64,000 nucleotides of DNA. It comes from Apodemus sylvaticus. Lineage: Eukaryota; Chordata; Mammalia; Rodentia; Muridae. Both the position numbers and the translations under genes were made by a program. Shown piece after piece: positions 11,496 to 23,868 of this stretch. The stretch is taken from contig NC_067472.1 in NCBI RefSeq assembly GCF_947179515.1, positions 110,410,506-110,474,505 of the forward strand, given 5' to 3'. Every line of letters begins with the position of its first letter. The stretch's first letter is position 1. The notes under the pieces were generated by a model. The model was given only the letters and a program-made list of their open reading frames with translations, did no database searches and was not told the origin of the DNA.

Positions 11496-12402
11496 TGTCT
11501 CCAGAGCAGGTGTACTCCCATCCCGTTTAAGATCTATTCTGTTTGGGGGATTATTAGAGCTGAGGGCCCATGGAGATGACATTGAGTAAGAAGATAGAAG
11601 TCTGGAGGCCAACTCTAGGCCTTTCTGATTTAACACAGTGTGACCTAAGTTAGTGAGTGATTTCTGACTCACATGTCTTCTCTATTTAATGGAAACAGCA
11701 CTGTATTTCTCTTAGTACTGATGGAGTTCCAGAAAGGCACATGCACTGAAGGTTGGGCCTGGTTTCAACTCTTCATCAGAGGTCCATAACAAGAGCTGGA
11801 TATAGAATCACCAAGCCATGTTCAAAGGACAGGTGGTATTAGATATGATCATGGGCCTTATCTGAAATGATTCTAAATATTCTGTGTACCTGGGGCATAG
11901 AAAGCCAGGTGTGCAAATGTTTGAACTCTCTAACATATCACAGAGAACAGGCTTTGTACATAAATATATCTGTGCATATCTTCTCTATGATACTAAGATA
12001 CGTCTGAATTTTACCATGTTCTATAACACAGGAAAGATGGGAAATGAGCCACAGTATTCACACCTTTAAAGGCAAGAAGTCACCTGACTTTTGGATTCCT
12101 TTGTGAATTGGCTGGTATCTTGCAAAAACAAAGCTTCTTTTCAGTAGACTTGGTTCCGGATGGTATTCTGGACATTTTCTCTCCCTGAAAGTACTTCAGT
12201 GAGACTGAGGTCAAAGATGAGCTGTCCTACCGTCTCCATTCATTAGTTTACTGAGTCCATAATTGTTCACAGGGGACTACTTTGTGCTAATAACCATCCC
12301 TGGCTTAAGGGAAATATTTTCTTTTCCTTGGAATCGAAAGGAGAATAAAATCAGGCAGATCAGGCAGATCTAATTCGTTTGCATGACAAGGGAGAGAAAA
12401 AA
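11496..12402. other. Unique sequence, nothing recognised
   Basis: Only short chance ORFs (61-62 codons). No repeat family is recognised. Confidence 0.45.
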
Positions 12403-12443
<41 letters not shown>

Positions 12444-12496
12444 CCTCACGCGTGCGCGCGCACGCGCGCACAGAGAGAGAGAGAGTGAGAGAGAGA
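12403..12496 (+). repeat. (CA)n - alternating CG/CA - (GA)n composite
   Basis: A CA run to about 12440 is followed by an alternating purine-pyrimidine block rich in CpG (12449-12472) and a GA run. The alternating CG/CA block is of Z-DNA-forming type. Confidence 0.95.
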
Positions 12497-13625
12497 CTAA
12501 CACTAGCTAAAGATCCATAACTATGATGCCTAAGGCATCTTTGGCCACTATTGGGGCTTCACAATCAGACTGGCATCACTCCATCACTCCCAGACTCCAG
12601 AACACATTTGCCAATGGATTTGGTCTTTCAAACACTAACTTGACTGTCTAGAGAAACCTTACCTTTTCAAGGACTCTTTCATGGAGTTTCCAACTTGCTT
12701 GCTATGACTTCAGGATAGGAACTTGTAGTCCCTCTGTGTTTGGTGTTCTGTTATTTGAAAGCTCTGTTTGTCTCCCTGCCTATTTGCTAACAATGGTGAA
12801 GCTCTCGAATATTTCATTTCTTCTTAGGAGTCTGGAAGAGTCTTCACAGAATCATTGCTATTTCACGTTAACAAGTAAAGAATGTCAGCACATAAATAGT
12901 GTGCACCAAGTAATGGTCAGGGTGTGACAAATTCTAAGCTTGCTTTAATCTGATTCCTTATTTTTATAGGTAGAAACAGATTCAGAAAGGGTGTGGTGAG
13001 CTGGAGTCTCCAGGCTTCTACCTTCTGCTCCAAGAGCCACTTTGTCTACTACTTCAGGGCTCAGAGCTGCTCGCCCCATCACTGTGGCTGCTCTGATCAG
13101 TGGTCCCATTCTGCTCAATTCACTCTATTCTTGTTAATTCTTACTGAGCCTGCAGGGGAGGCATTGTGATAACTGCTTTATATCACAGCCCTTTAGATCA
13201 CAAAAGTACCTTTGAGGCCTACTAGAATAACCTAACTGTAATGGAATAGCTTACGGAATGCGTTCAGAAGAGCCTAGTGATACCGCCTTGGACTAATGAA
13301 TATATGTGCCCATCCAGTCGTCTACAGCACATTGTTCGCAGGGCACTCTTGCCCAACCTCCTGCTGAGTCTTAGAACTACAGGACCAGTTACCACTGAGT
13401 AAGTCCGCTCCCTCCTCTCTTGAAGACTTCTGACTACCATCACCAAATCCAAGGCCAACTGTTGCAAAGGCTGCCTTACTTCAATATTAATTTTTTACTA
13501 GAGTGGATCATGTAATTTTAAATCACTTCTTTTCTAGTTGGTCACTACATATGATTGAAATATTTAGAGGGCTTATAGAGAAGCTAAAAGAACCACATTT
13601 CAATTGTAAGCATTAGAATTTTTTG
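12497..13625. other. Mostly unique sequence, possible MIR at about 12945-13050
   Basis: A segment near 12955-13000 ('ggtagaaacagattcagaaa') weakly resembles reversed MIR. The rest is unrecognised. Confidence 0.4.
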
Positions 13626-13629
13626 TTTT

Positions 13630-13670
<41 letters not shown>

Positions 13671-13682
13671 CTCCTCTCTCTC

Positions 13683-13717
<35 letters not shown>

Positions 13718-13730
13718 CCTCACTCCCTCC
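13626..13730 (+). repeat. (TC)n tract with interruptions
   Basis: A pyrimidine-rich TC microsatellite, interrupted by G in its second half (CTGTCT units). Confidence 0.95.
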
Positions 13731-14099
13731 TGCATTAGCATGTCTATTGATATTGTCATTGTTTGGGTCTTGTTTAGGCAGCCATTTCTAGGCAATACAG
13801 CTACACAGCAGCCTTCCTAGTCTTCTGGGTCTTAGCCTCTTAAACCCTCTTTTATGATGTTCCCTGAGTCTTAGTTGCAGGCATTGTGTTAAGGATGTAT
13901 CTCCCTAGGGATGAGATAAATATTCATTCATTCATTCATCTATTTTTAAAATTATAAAGGATAATACCTTCCCTGCTTATTTCATAGTAAACACAAAAAT
14001 CAGACTGTGTAAATAACCTTTTAATTTTTTAAAATACAGTGTTCTACTAATTTTAAGTGACTCTCACAAGAAAAGTATTTTGTTTGGTAAAGAAAGGCA

Positions 14100-14740
14100 G
14101 AGTCTAAGATTTTAAACTGAACGTTGAGCTTCAAAATGCTGCCAGTTGTCACTTTGATAACAAATTAGGGCCGCAAATGAAAGATAAATGGAAAACATTT
14201 ACAAGCTACATGATCTGGAAAATGGGAAGAGAGCCTACTCTCACAGAGTCGGAAAAACAATCGAGTGCATAATTAGGAAATGGAAGCAGTGGCTTAACAT
14301 TCTCAGCACACTGTGAGGCCAGGGATGCTGCTGGGCTGACTGGAGGCTTCTGGCTCTTAAACAGCCACAGCGGACAGATGTGCAGGGTAAGGGTCAGCCT
14401 TCGGAGAGAGGCAGCAGAGCTACTGAAAAGGAAAGATGCAAATGAAAACAAAATTATTCAGTGCTTTGCACTTCGGATTCAGAGTCACAGATTCCAGATG
14501 CAGGATCTAACCGAGGATGGCAGAACGGACTGGCTGGGAAGGGGGAAAAAAAAGAAAGACTAATGCTTCAGTCACGACTGACAAAGCAAATCCCAAAGAA
14601 ATCCAGGGCACTGCTCCCATTGGGCGTATTAGCAGACTCCTTCCTAGAGTCTTTCTTGATGGCTCTTTCTCCTGAGATGCCTTCCCTGCCGCACCCAGCT
14701 AATCGGCAGGGGACCTGGACTAAAACGTGAGTTTAGTAAC
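14100..14740. promoter_or_regulatory. Candidate conserved noncoding block
   Basis: Unique, more GC-balanced sequence with retained CpGs (near 14170, 14250, 14370, 14400, 14473) and several transcription-factor-like words, including an octamer-like atgcaaat at 14436-14443 and AT-rich homeodomain-like words. There is no repeat or ORF evidence. Low confidence until aligned to other mammals. Confidence 0.3.
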
Positions 14741-15271
14741 TCACAAAATATGTATGAGTTCACACAGATTGTGTATAGATGGCTCCCGATTTGACTTACT
14801 TTTAAAATCCAATTATGGTGGTATGACAGTGATACACGGGGAGCAAAATTTTGCTTCAGGTTTGAAATGCTGATCTTTTCTGGGGTAGTGGCTTGAGATA
14901 GGATTTGTTCTTGTGGTGCTGGGCAGTCCCAGTGAGCTGCCCTTCCCATCATCTCAAAGAACCAATACTCTGCAGCTTGATCCTAATTTAAGATGCTCAG
15001 GGGGCTAGCTGACATACCAGCATTGTTGGATGTTGATATTTACATCTTAAAATGGGTTTCTCAGGATGCAGCCCCAGGGTAAATCAAGCTTACACACTGC
15101 CCCGAGTGTTTTGCTCTTTTCTAGTGATGACTCTAATGCTTCCTTCTGCTTTCTTGATATGGGTTTAAAGTTCAAAAGGGAAAAAATTTAAGTATTGCGT
15201 AAAAGTGTCATTCTGTTGTGGTGAGATGATCTGAGTCTCATCCTTCTTTCATCATTACACCTAAGCAGGTG

Positions 15272-15375
15272 TAATCCTGTGGCCTTAGTATTTTCATTTG
15301 TAAATTGGAGGCAACTATTGGCTCTTCTTAATTGAGTTGAATGAATTGATTCAAGTAGCTTAGAATGGTTCCTAC
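15272..15375 (+). mobile_element. MIR SINE fragment
   Basis: 'cttagtattttcatttgtaa' and the following 'attggagg' match the MIR segment 'cctcagtttcctcatctgtaaaatggg' in plus orientation. Diverged. Confidence 0.6.
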
Positions 15376-15384
15376 AAACTTTTG

Positions 15385-15463
15385 ATGATGGTGTTAGGAA
15401 TTGAACCCGACTTTGAACATACCAGCTGAAGTACTATGTCTGTCAAGTCACAGTCCAGTCCCA
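15385..15463 (-). mobile_element. ID-like SINE, minus, degenerate
   Basis: 'gttaggaattgaacccgact', a diverged middle, then 'tacc agct' order, matching a reversed ID (tRNA-Ala-like) head. Confidence 0.5.
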
Positions 15464-17132
15464 TACCTAGGGTTTTTAGACCAGTGAGTATGTTTAGCAT
15501 TACTACCCACCTGTGAAACATCTAGTGGAGATGAAACGTTGATTTCAGTTTGGTCATATTTTGCTATGTATCTCTTTTACCAAAAGAACACATAAAACTC
15601 CCAGATGGACCCCGTAAAAAGTAGAAATGGGTGGGGATTAAGAGAGGTTGGGGAAGTCACTTGAAGAGATTCAATAAAAACTGACACTTGACAAAGAAGT
15701 GATGCTTAGCTGTCAATCAGGGAATCACTGTAGAAAGAATAGCACACACACTGAGAGAGAGATGGGTGGGCCTTTCATACACATGTTACATGAATATATA
15801 TAAATAAAGGAAAAAAACGGGAATGGAAAATGATGGTTCGGCTATGACAGTAGGTTATTTCCATTTGTGCTATCAGCCAGGGTAGGTAACTAACCTCTCT
15901 GGGATTAGCACTTGAATAAAATAGGTAGCTACTGTATATTTAATTCCTAAGACTTTGTGAGCAGTGAGAGAAATGACCGTGTAAATCTTTAAAATACTGA
16001 CAAATACTAATGATGGGTCTCACTTCTGACCTTTGAAATAAACTAGTGTTCATGGTGGCACTATGCAGGTAAAGGGTTAATAGCCTCAGAAACCCCACCT
16101 GCAGTGAGTAGTGTTAAAGGATAATAAGCAATTTGTTTGGAGCCAGACTACAGATGTGCAAGACAGCAGGCATTCTCTCTCCAACCTTTCTGGTTCCCAA
16201 GGCTTGTGCACCACTGTCCCCCACATCAATTGCCAAGTGCAAATACCATCTATCCCATCACACAGCAAGGCACTTCCCCTGAAACAGAATTTGTGCATAT
16301 TAAAGGAGTGTAGCATTTTACAGAAGACTGCATTGTTGCTGTTGTTGGATTTATGACAACTGTGGCTCATTATATTGGAGACATTATCTTATCAACAGAG
16401 CATTGTCATGGCTAGTTTTTGGTTGTCTTTCCTGTGTGGTATTGTGTCTTAAGTTTTATGCCTGTGCTGCTCAGATTTCAAAGGGAATAAGAGTCAGCTA
16501 GAGGTCTTGGCTCTTTGTGCCTAACTGATTGACTATTTGTGGGGATAGCCTAGGAACCTGCATGTATAATTAGCTTGCAGGAAAGGTGAAGGGGCTTGTT
16601 TGGGTAAACTTTAGAGTAGCAGGATGGTACGGGATTATTCCTTTAATTCTGTTACAAGAAACTTACAAGATTGTTGAAGCCCATTTTAATGAGAAAAAAC
16701 TGAGGCAAGATGAGGTTATAAATGTTAAACATACAGGGAGCAAAGGGACAGAACACAATTCCAAACTTCTACCCACCTGGGTCTACTGTCCCTTCATATC
16801 CTCCTCAGATGGATACATTGTAGGGGACACACAATCAGAGTCATGGTTACACATTTTAAATGATTTGTATCTGTTTCAGAACCTACAAAGTTTATATTAG
16901 CCAAGTGTGTATATGTATTAAAAAGTTAAATGGTTACCAAAATACAATAAATTTATATCATTGCTTTACATGAAACCAACTTAATACTAAAGCAGAGAAA
17001 TAAAAAAAGGATTACATTATCAAAATAGTCAAAATGGCAAGGGCCAGGATGCCAAGGGTTTAATACACTCTTGTCTTTTAATGCTTACAGCTTTTCTGGT
17101 GGGCAATGTGGCTTTATTTCAGTATACAAAAT
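15464..17132. other. Mostly unique sequence
   Basis: A weak MIR-like stretch (minus) lies near 16680-16765 ('gagaaaaaactgaggcaaga'). ORFs at 16086-16370 (minus) and 16586-16900 (plus) have no recognisable similarity. Confidence 0.4.
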
Positions 17133-17250
17133 GTGGGCTAGGAATATATGTCACTGGACATATGCCTGCCATATACAAAGGCTGTGAATTTAATCTCCAT
17201 CATCGTCAGCATAATCATCATCAGCAGCAGCAGCATCAACAACAACACAC
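17133..17250 (+). mobile_element. ID-like SINE with CAT/CAG/CAA tail
   Basis: The stretch from 'gggctaggaatatatgtcac' through 'tgtgaatttaatctccat' has ID order. A trinucleotide-like run at 17203-17250 replaces the A-rich tail. Confidence 0.5.
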
Positions 17251-19139
17251 ACGGAGTACAATATGACTACATATACTGACAACAAATTTGTTTCTAGAAA
17301 GAAAAGTGAAAAAAAATGCTTGTATATAGGACATTAAATACCACAAAAACTATCCATACATGATAAAGATAAGTGTTTATTATAGTGATGTTTCTAAAAA
17401 AATACAATTAAATAACAGAATTCAATATCCACCAAAATAAGATTAGTTAAAATAATATGTTCTAATATGATAAACTATTCTAGAATTATTAAAAAATAAA
17501 TCCTATTAATAGAAATTACAGATAATTTCCTATAGGATATTTTTATAAGGGATAACAACAAGCATGTTACTGAAAAGTGTCTGGTGATACTCTTGTGTAG
17601 TGATTATTTATGTAAGCCATACATAATGGGAAGGAAAGATTCGTTCATGTTCATGACTCTTGTGAGTATATAGACTTTCAGTGTCTCTATTACATAATTT
17701 CAGTCAAGAGGTAACCAATCGGATGTATGCTTTCATGACTAGCCATGATTATGAGAGTATTACCATTGTAGAATAAAACATCTGCTGTTAGAAATACTGC
17801 AAGTGTGTTCAGAGTTCTATTGCAAGCAAGAGGCATCCATCCCTCTCTCTGTCTGGGCAGTTTGGGAAAAGGCAGAGTGGGCTACAAGGCTGCCCTTGAT
17901 TTTATTAGAATGTGAAAGGAAGAGACTCCTAATAATCGAGGGAAAGTTTAGGGAAGGCACAGTTGTACAGGAATGGATAAGAAATTAGAAAACAACACAC
18001 AAGACAGGTCATTCAGGAGCCAAAGCAACACCATCCAGTATATGGGGAAGGTTATTTCTGATATTAGTTCTCTGAATTCTCCCACCCTCTAAACTCCTGA
18101 ATTCTATGACACATGATGCCATTCTTAAAACACATCATGTACTAGGAACATCAGGTTCCTTTGGCAACATCTTGTACACCCTGGTGCAAAGAGCACCCTG
18201 GGAAAGAAAGGAGAACTAGGCATGTCAGAAGGGCTGTGGAGCAGCTTGGTTTCCAGAGTTTCTTCCAGCTTCACCTTTCTGATAGCTCAACATCAGCTCC
18301 TTCCAATAGACTCCTTCCTTCTTTAATCTCAGAATGGCAAAAATAATCCGTATGATGGCTCTTGTGAATATCTTCCCACCAGTTCACTCAACAAGTCCTT
18401 ATTTATACTAAAACTGTGAAACTGTACAGAAGATGATTGGCACCAAAGAACAGGGAAATCAAACCTTAGGTGACAATGGAAAGATGCCATGACTGAAAAC
18501 TAGCTTGGCCCAATCCTTGTGTCATGTGGAGGCGAAGGTTTGCTTGTGTCCTCTCTGAAGGCACAACATGGCATCTTTGAGTCTAGTGAAGAACCTGGGA
18601 TTACAAAGCAACCCAGTGGCTATATTTATGAGGTGCCTGCCTGGTGATTATATTCATGCATAGGGGGAGCCTACTGGACTAATATCATCAGACCACTGCC
18701 TTTTCACTCAGTAGATTGGTCACATTCCTTCATACCTGTTTATATCAATGACTACCTCTGTTTTGGGGGATACTCCTTTAACCACCTGGAGTCCTAGTGA
18801 ACCCTGTTCAACTATTCAAGATGGCTTACAACCCTACATTTTGGAGAGGATTTGATATGATAAATTGAATACTGACAGATATGTGTGTTTATTGTCACAT
18901 GTCCTTAGAATGAGAGTAGATATAATTTGAGTCATTTGGGGTACTTGAACCCAAAGTAATGCTAGCAAGGAGTGGTCCAATTATATTCACATACCCAAGA
19001 AATGAAAAAGGCTTATGATTAGACTCTTACATCCTAATATTGCAAAAGCAATTCTCAGTGAACTTTAAGATGCTGTTGGGCAGAGCTTTGTCATCTTTGT
19101 GATCTTTGTTATCCTTACACTCTGACGTCTAGTGTTGGG
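17251..19139. other. Unique AT-rich sequence
   Basis: Nothing recognised; small chance ORFs only. Confidence 0.45.
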
Positions 19140-20195
19140 GTGAGCCTCCTCTTATCTAAGCATGAAGATCTATCCTGAATATCTAAGAAGTAAGAAAGAA
19201 GGAGGTTTCAGAAGGGTAGGAAGCCACTTCTTTGTGAAGCCCTGCGTGAAATGTTTTGTGGACGTGGCCATGATGACCATGTTGAAGACTGTAAGACCCA
19301 TAGGAAACTGGGAAAGCCATATGGTTAGGCTCAAGAGAAATGCCAAAGCTTTCCTCAGGAGTCTGAACATGAGTGTGTCTAAAACATTGGTCAGTGTGTT
19401 CAAATGTTTGTAACTGCATCTTCCTCTTTGTAGGCAACAGAGGCCTCCTACCTACAAGGTAATGCCTCCCGCTCTTCTGTGCTTAATAAGCATGCTGAGG
19501 TTTCTGGTTGCCTTGGGGTAGAAGACTCCCACCTAGTTTAGGCTTTTCTGTATGTTTGTTCTTATTTTTTCTTTATTAGATATATTCTTATTTACATTTC
19601 AAATGTTGTCCCCTTTCCTGCTCCTCCCCCCCCCCAATCCCCTTACCCATCTTTCCTCCCCCTGTTCAGCAATCCACCCACTCCTGCTTCCCTGTCCTAG
19701 TATTCCCCTACACTGTGGCATGGAGCCTTCCCAGGACCAAGGGCCTCTCCTCACTTTGATGTCAACGAGGCCATCCTCTGCTTCATATGCATCTGGAGCC
19801 ATGTGTCCCTCCATGTGTACTTTTTGGTTGATGGTTTAGTTCCTAGGAGCTCTGGGGGTACTGAATGAGTAATCACAAAAGAACACACATGATAAGTAGA
19901 TATTAGCCCAGAAGCTTGGAATACCCAAGACACAATTCACAGATCAAATGAATCTCAAGAAGGAAGAATAAAGTATGGATACTCTGGTCCTTCTTAGAAT
20001 GGGGAACAAAACACCCACCGGAGGAGATACAGAGACGAAGTATAGAACAGAGTCTGAGGGAAAGACCATCCTGAGACTATCCCACTTAGGGATCCATCCC
20101 ATATACAGTGTTTGTCCTTTCTTCATTCCCTCATTATTCCTAGCCAGGGTTCCCGGACCTAAGCCTTGCAGGATGCTACAGGTTCTCATTTTCCC
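19140..20195 (+). mobile_element. LTR-like repeat, copy B, split by an L1
   Basis: The left part (19140-19550) and right part (20109-20195) align to 7950-8480 in order. Shared blocks are 'gaagccctgcgtgaaatg', then 'gacgtggccatg' and 'gaccatgttgaag', a polyadenylation context near 19485, and the 3' block 'cattccctcattattcctag'. The intervening 19551-20108 is an L1 insertion. The ending resembles an LTR 3' end (cctaagccttgcagga). The 5' boundary is uncertain. Confidence 0.55.
19551..20108 (-). mobile_element. 5'-inverted L1 3' fragment (twin-priming type)
   Basis: 19555 to about 19862 is L1 3' UTR in minus orientation ('tcccaggaccaagggcctct' and the later 'ctgggggtact' block). From about 19865 to 20108 the sequence is plus-strand L1: the end of ORF2 ('caaaagaacacaca', 'gatattagcccagaagct') and upstream 3' UTR. 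The middle of the 3' UTR is missing between the two arms. A likely diverged target-site duplication is tgtttgttctt (about 19554) against tgtttgtcctt (about 20109). The L1 type is older and differs from copy 1. Confidence 0.85.
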
Positions 20196-20657
20196 AGGTA
20201 AGCACATGGTCCATAATTGAAATTTAAATGGCTGAACTATATTCCATTGACTTGTACAGAACAATTATTTATGTGTCAGACATTTAAAATATAGCATATA
20301 GTATGGTTTATCGCTCCCGTTTATAATGTATTAAAAAAAAATCACTCCATAAAAATTTCCTTTGGACATAAAGTTAAAAATTGGTTTTTGTCTGTCTAAA
20401 ATGCCAAATATCCATATATACTCATTATATAGTTATTAGGTTTATCATAATTCACTGCTACTGGGTATCATTGTTTTTAAACAAAGTTTATCCTGATTTG
20501 TAGAAATAGCTGAAATTTGCTACAGTATGAGCCTTTTTAGATTTTCAGGTTGCAAGATTCAGTGAACCCTTCTTTCTGTATTAATGACAACACTATAAGG
20601 ATTTGTTGGCCTGCAAGTCTTTCAGGCCTATGATACCCCCCAAACAACTAGACTCAC
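20196..20657. other. AT-rich unique sequence
   Basis: Nothing recognised. Confidence 0.45.
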
Positions 20658-20880
20658 AGTAGTTCTGAATCTATGGGTCACAATTCCTTGGGGAACCAAA
20701 CAACCTTTTCACAGGGGTCACCTAAAGGAAAGCACATATATTTACATTACAATTTAAAATAGTAGCAAAATTACAGCTATGAAGTACTAACAAGAATAAT
20801 TTTATGGTTGGGGGTCATCACAACATGGGGAACTGTATTAAAGAGTCACAGCATTAGGAAGGGTGAGAACCACTGCTCTA
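20658..20880 (-). mobile_element. URR1-like hAT-Charlie DNA transposon fossil, minus
   Basis: Reversed order of the rodent repeat with inverted end CAGTGGTTCTCAACC: 'caggggtcacctaaag', 'agtagcaaaattacagctat', and the end 'gggtgagaaccactgctct' (about 20860-20880). Nonautonomous; no transposase ORF. Confidence 0.8.
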
Positions 20881-22194
20881 CAGGGATGTTTTTATTCACA
20901 TTCAGTGTGTGTTTCCTTCACAGAAGAAAATTGGAGGAACATTATTTCCACCAAGCTGTTGTGGGATTAATATTCACAGATCACTTACACTGATGTCTAA
21001 TCCCAAACCATCAGTCAATCTGCACTAAGTTTATTCATGTTATCCTAATAGTATAGGAAAGGTAAACAGTGGTGTTACATGGATAGAAGCAAACAGTTAT
21101 CATTTCTGTTAGCTTTGATGATAATTTATTATTAAAATCATTTGACTAAGAAATGCTTTCTGTAATTTAGTTACACATATCATGATTCGATTATTACTAC
21201 TGCTGCATAGCCACTCAGGGTTGTGTACAATGGAGTAGAGGCTTTATCTCTCTGTGCCCATGTCTTTCACAATCAGATATGAGAACAAACATCTTTGTAA
21301 GACTTCTGTGAGGATTTGCAGAAACACGGCATAATTAAATTAAGAAAATGTAATCCTCTCAAAAGGTAATGTAAGAATTAAGGTTGGAAGGATGACCTTC
21401 TTTTGGCCCAAAACTAGCATTGTTAACTGATTTGTATAGGCTTCCAGACTTTAGAGAGGAAGATAGATGAACTCTGGTGAGCTAGGAAATACTTGTTGCT
21501 GGAAAGAGAAGAAGGTGTTTGGGTTGAGAAGGGTCAGGATGGAGAAAGCTTTGCAGAGGCAGACTATATGTTCCCATGACCTCCAAAATCTCTCCCCAGA
21601 AGTTCCTCAGCATGCACAGACCAAGTCAGCCCATAGTGAAGGACTCAGCTGGGTATGGAGTGGTAGAGAGATGGGCTTTAAGACAAACTGTAGCTTCTCT
21701 AAGCCCTTTGAGGGAGTATGGCTGAGAAGGATGACATAGGTGAGTTGGATTTGAAAGCTTCTGTTATCCCAAATCCACTCAATCAGAGGTGGCAAGGTAC
21801 ATAAGACTTAAAATAATCACGTTGTTGTGAAGCCAAGGGCAGTGCTGGATGCAGAAGAATAAGCTATGCAGTAAATTACAACCCTATTTTCAGCAACACT
21901 CCCTCTCCTATTTTACAAGAATGTGTGCATTTTCAAGTGAGTTACTGCATCTCACATTGTCTAATATTTACATTCTTGGGTATATTGGGGGCAAATACTT
22001 TTCTTAATCAATTGCCTCCCTTCTTATTTTAGATCTATTACACATAAAGTTTTTCACTGAATCAAGAAGGATATATCAATCTTGCATTATGATTTTTTTC
22101 TTCTGTTGCTTCAAGTCTTAAGAAGCCATGACTTCTAGGGAAAAGTTTGCAAAGAGCCTTCTCCATTACTTATCTTTTCATGATTTTATATCTT
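20881..22194. other. Unique sequence
   Basis: An ORF at 21467-21739 (90 codons) has no recognisable similarity. No repeats are recognised. Confidence 0.4.
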
Positions 22195-22322
22195 AATTAT
22201 TATTGATGATGCTGATTATCTAGAGTCTCTGTAGCTCTGAGTGGCTAAGAACTTAGGGTTATCTTTCTGCCTGTGGTCCCTTGATGCTGGAATTATAGGC
22301 ATGATCCACTGTATATGGTTTT
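22195..22322 (-). mobile_element. B1 SINE fragment, minus, diverged
   Basis: 'tgatgctggaattataggca' and the adjoining 'tgatccactg' match the reversed B1 head ('gtgctgggattaaaggcgtgcgccaccacg'). Confidence 0.55.
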
Positions 22323-22449
22323 CTTCATTATTTTTGTTTTAAAAAACTATTTCTTTTTAGTTAACTCATAAATGTTAATATATTTGGAAAAGGATATACT
22401 TTGTGAATGTCTAAAAAATTTTATATTGGTGCCTTGATTTATATGTTTT

Positions 22450-22467
22450 AAGTGTGTATGTGTGTGT

Positions 22468-22503
<36 letters not shown>
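22450..22503 (+). repeat. (TG)n microsatellite
   Basis: Alternating TG with two TA interruptions. Confidence 0.97.
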
Positions 22504-22506
<3 letters not shown>

Positions 22507-22602
22507 ATGTTGGTCCTATGCAATTATTTATATTATACCCATTTTGCAAAAAATAGAGTGCCAGTATTTCCATGTTTCTTAACTCTACCAGCTATGTTTT
22601 AA

Positions 22603-22779
22603 AAAAATTATCATTTTATGTATAGTGTTCTGCTTGTATGCATGTCTGCAGGCCAATAAAGGGCACCAGGTCACATTATGGATGGTTATGAGCCACCCTA
22701 TGGTTGCTGGGAACTGAACTCAGAACCTCCGGAAGAAGATCCAGTGATCTTAACCTCTGAGCCATTTCTCTAGCACCCT
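22603..22779 (-). mobile_element. B3/B2-type SINE, minus
   Basis: 'ggatggttatgagccaccct', then 'tggttgctgggaactgaact' and the end 'gagccatttctctagcaccc' match reversed B2/B3. Confidence 0.8.
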
Positions 22780-23823
22780 TATGAGCTATCTTTACTGTAC
22801 TTGTCAGTTTATCCTTATAATAGTCCTACCTCAGACTTATGATCAGTATCTACACTTTAGATACAAGAATGCAAAGGCATTGAACAGTTAAATCAATAAC
22901 CAAATGCAGGTTCTGGGAGAGGGCAGTGCAGAGAGCTTATCCCTTGTTAGTCTGACCTCAGATCTACTTCCCATGTGTCATCTAGTACAGAACCATTGTT
23001 AACGCAAAGCTTCTGAACATTTGAAAAAGCAGTCTAATGATAGAGTCAATATTTCCTACAGCAGTCCCTTTCTGCTCTCCAAACTGGGCAGTTAAAATGG
23101 CATAGATGTTAATATATAGGCTTCCATTAATTTTAGTACAAGTTTGGAGGTACACATATAAAGTCAGCTATGAGGCAAGACAAAGCAATGCTCTCTGCAA
23201 AGTTGGACTAGAGAACAAATGTGCTTCTCTGTGCTGTTTTCACTGGGGGGTTTATGTGCCTGGTAAAAACCTAAATGGCTATGTGATAAATTGACCATGA
23301 GATAAAGCAATTTTCAAGGGAATAGAGAGAGGAGGAACAAAGATGATTAAGAAAATGGGACTAACTGGGTGAGACAAAATTAAAGGAGTTAACTGTGTGT
23401 GGCTGAACTTGGCAGAGGCAGAAGAATCAGAACACCAACACTTAACATACTTAGGGCCAGTCAGGTGAAGGTTAATTTCAAGGCATGGGAGGTCAGCTTT
23501 GTTTTGTATGATCCAGTAATTATTTGACATAAAGAACAAAAAAAGCAAGAAGAAAAATTACTGAGTAGATGAAGTTCACAGATTATTTACATTTACCCTG
23601 TTCATATAACCCAAAGCAAAAGCTGCTAAGCATGGCCTGGAAGGCACAGTAACTGCTGCCCTCTGGGTGGCCATCTGGATGAGATACATCACATTTAAAA
23701 GGGTCCACTTCTTTTACATGGGGATGCAAAGGACTGTTTTTTTCTTCTCCCCCACCATATACTCAATGGTTTCCTCCTTTAGTCATATTCTTCCTTCAGT
23801 TTCTTGATCAAATCTAGATAGTC

Positions 23824-23824
<1 letters not shown>
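22780..23824. other. Unique sequence
   Basis: No gene or repeat recognised. 23580-23700 is CpG-poor and somewhat GC-balanced. Confidence 0.4.

Positions 23825-23866
<42 letters not shown>
23825..23866 (+). repeat. (TG)n microsatellite
   Basis: About 20 uninterrupted TG units. Confidence 0.97.
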
Positions 23867-23868
<2 letters not shown>

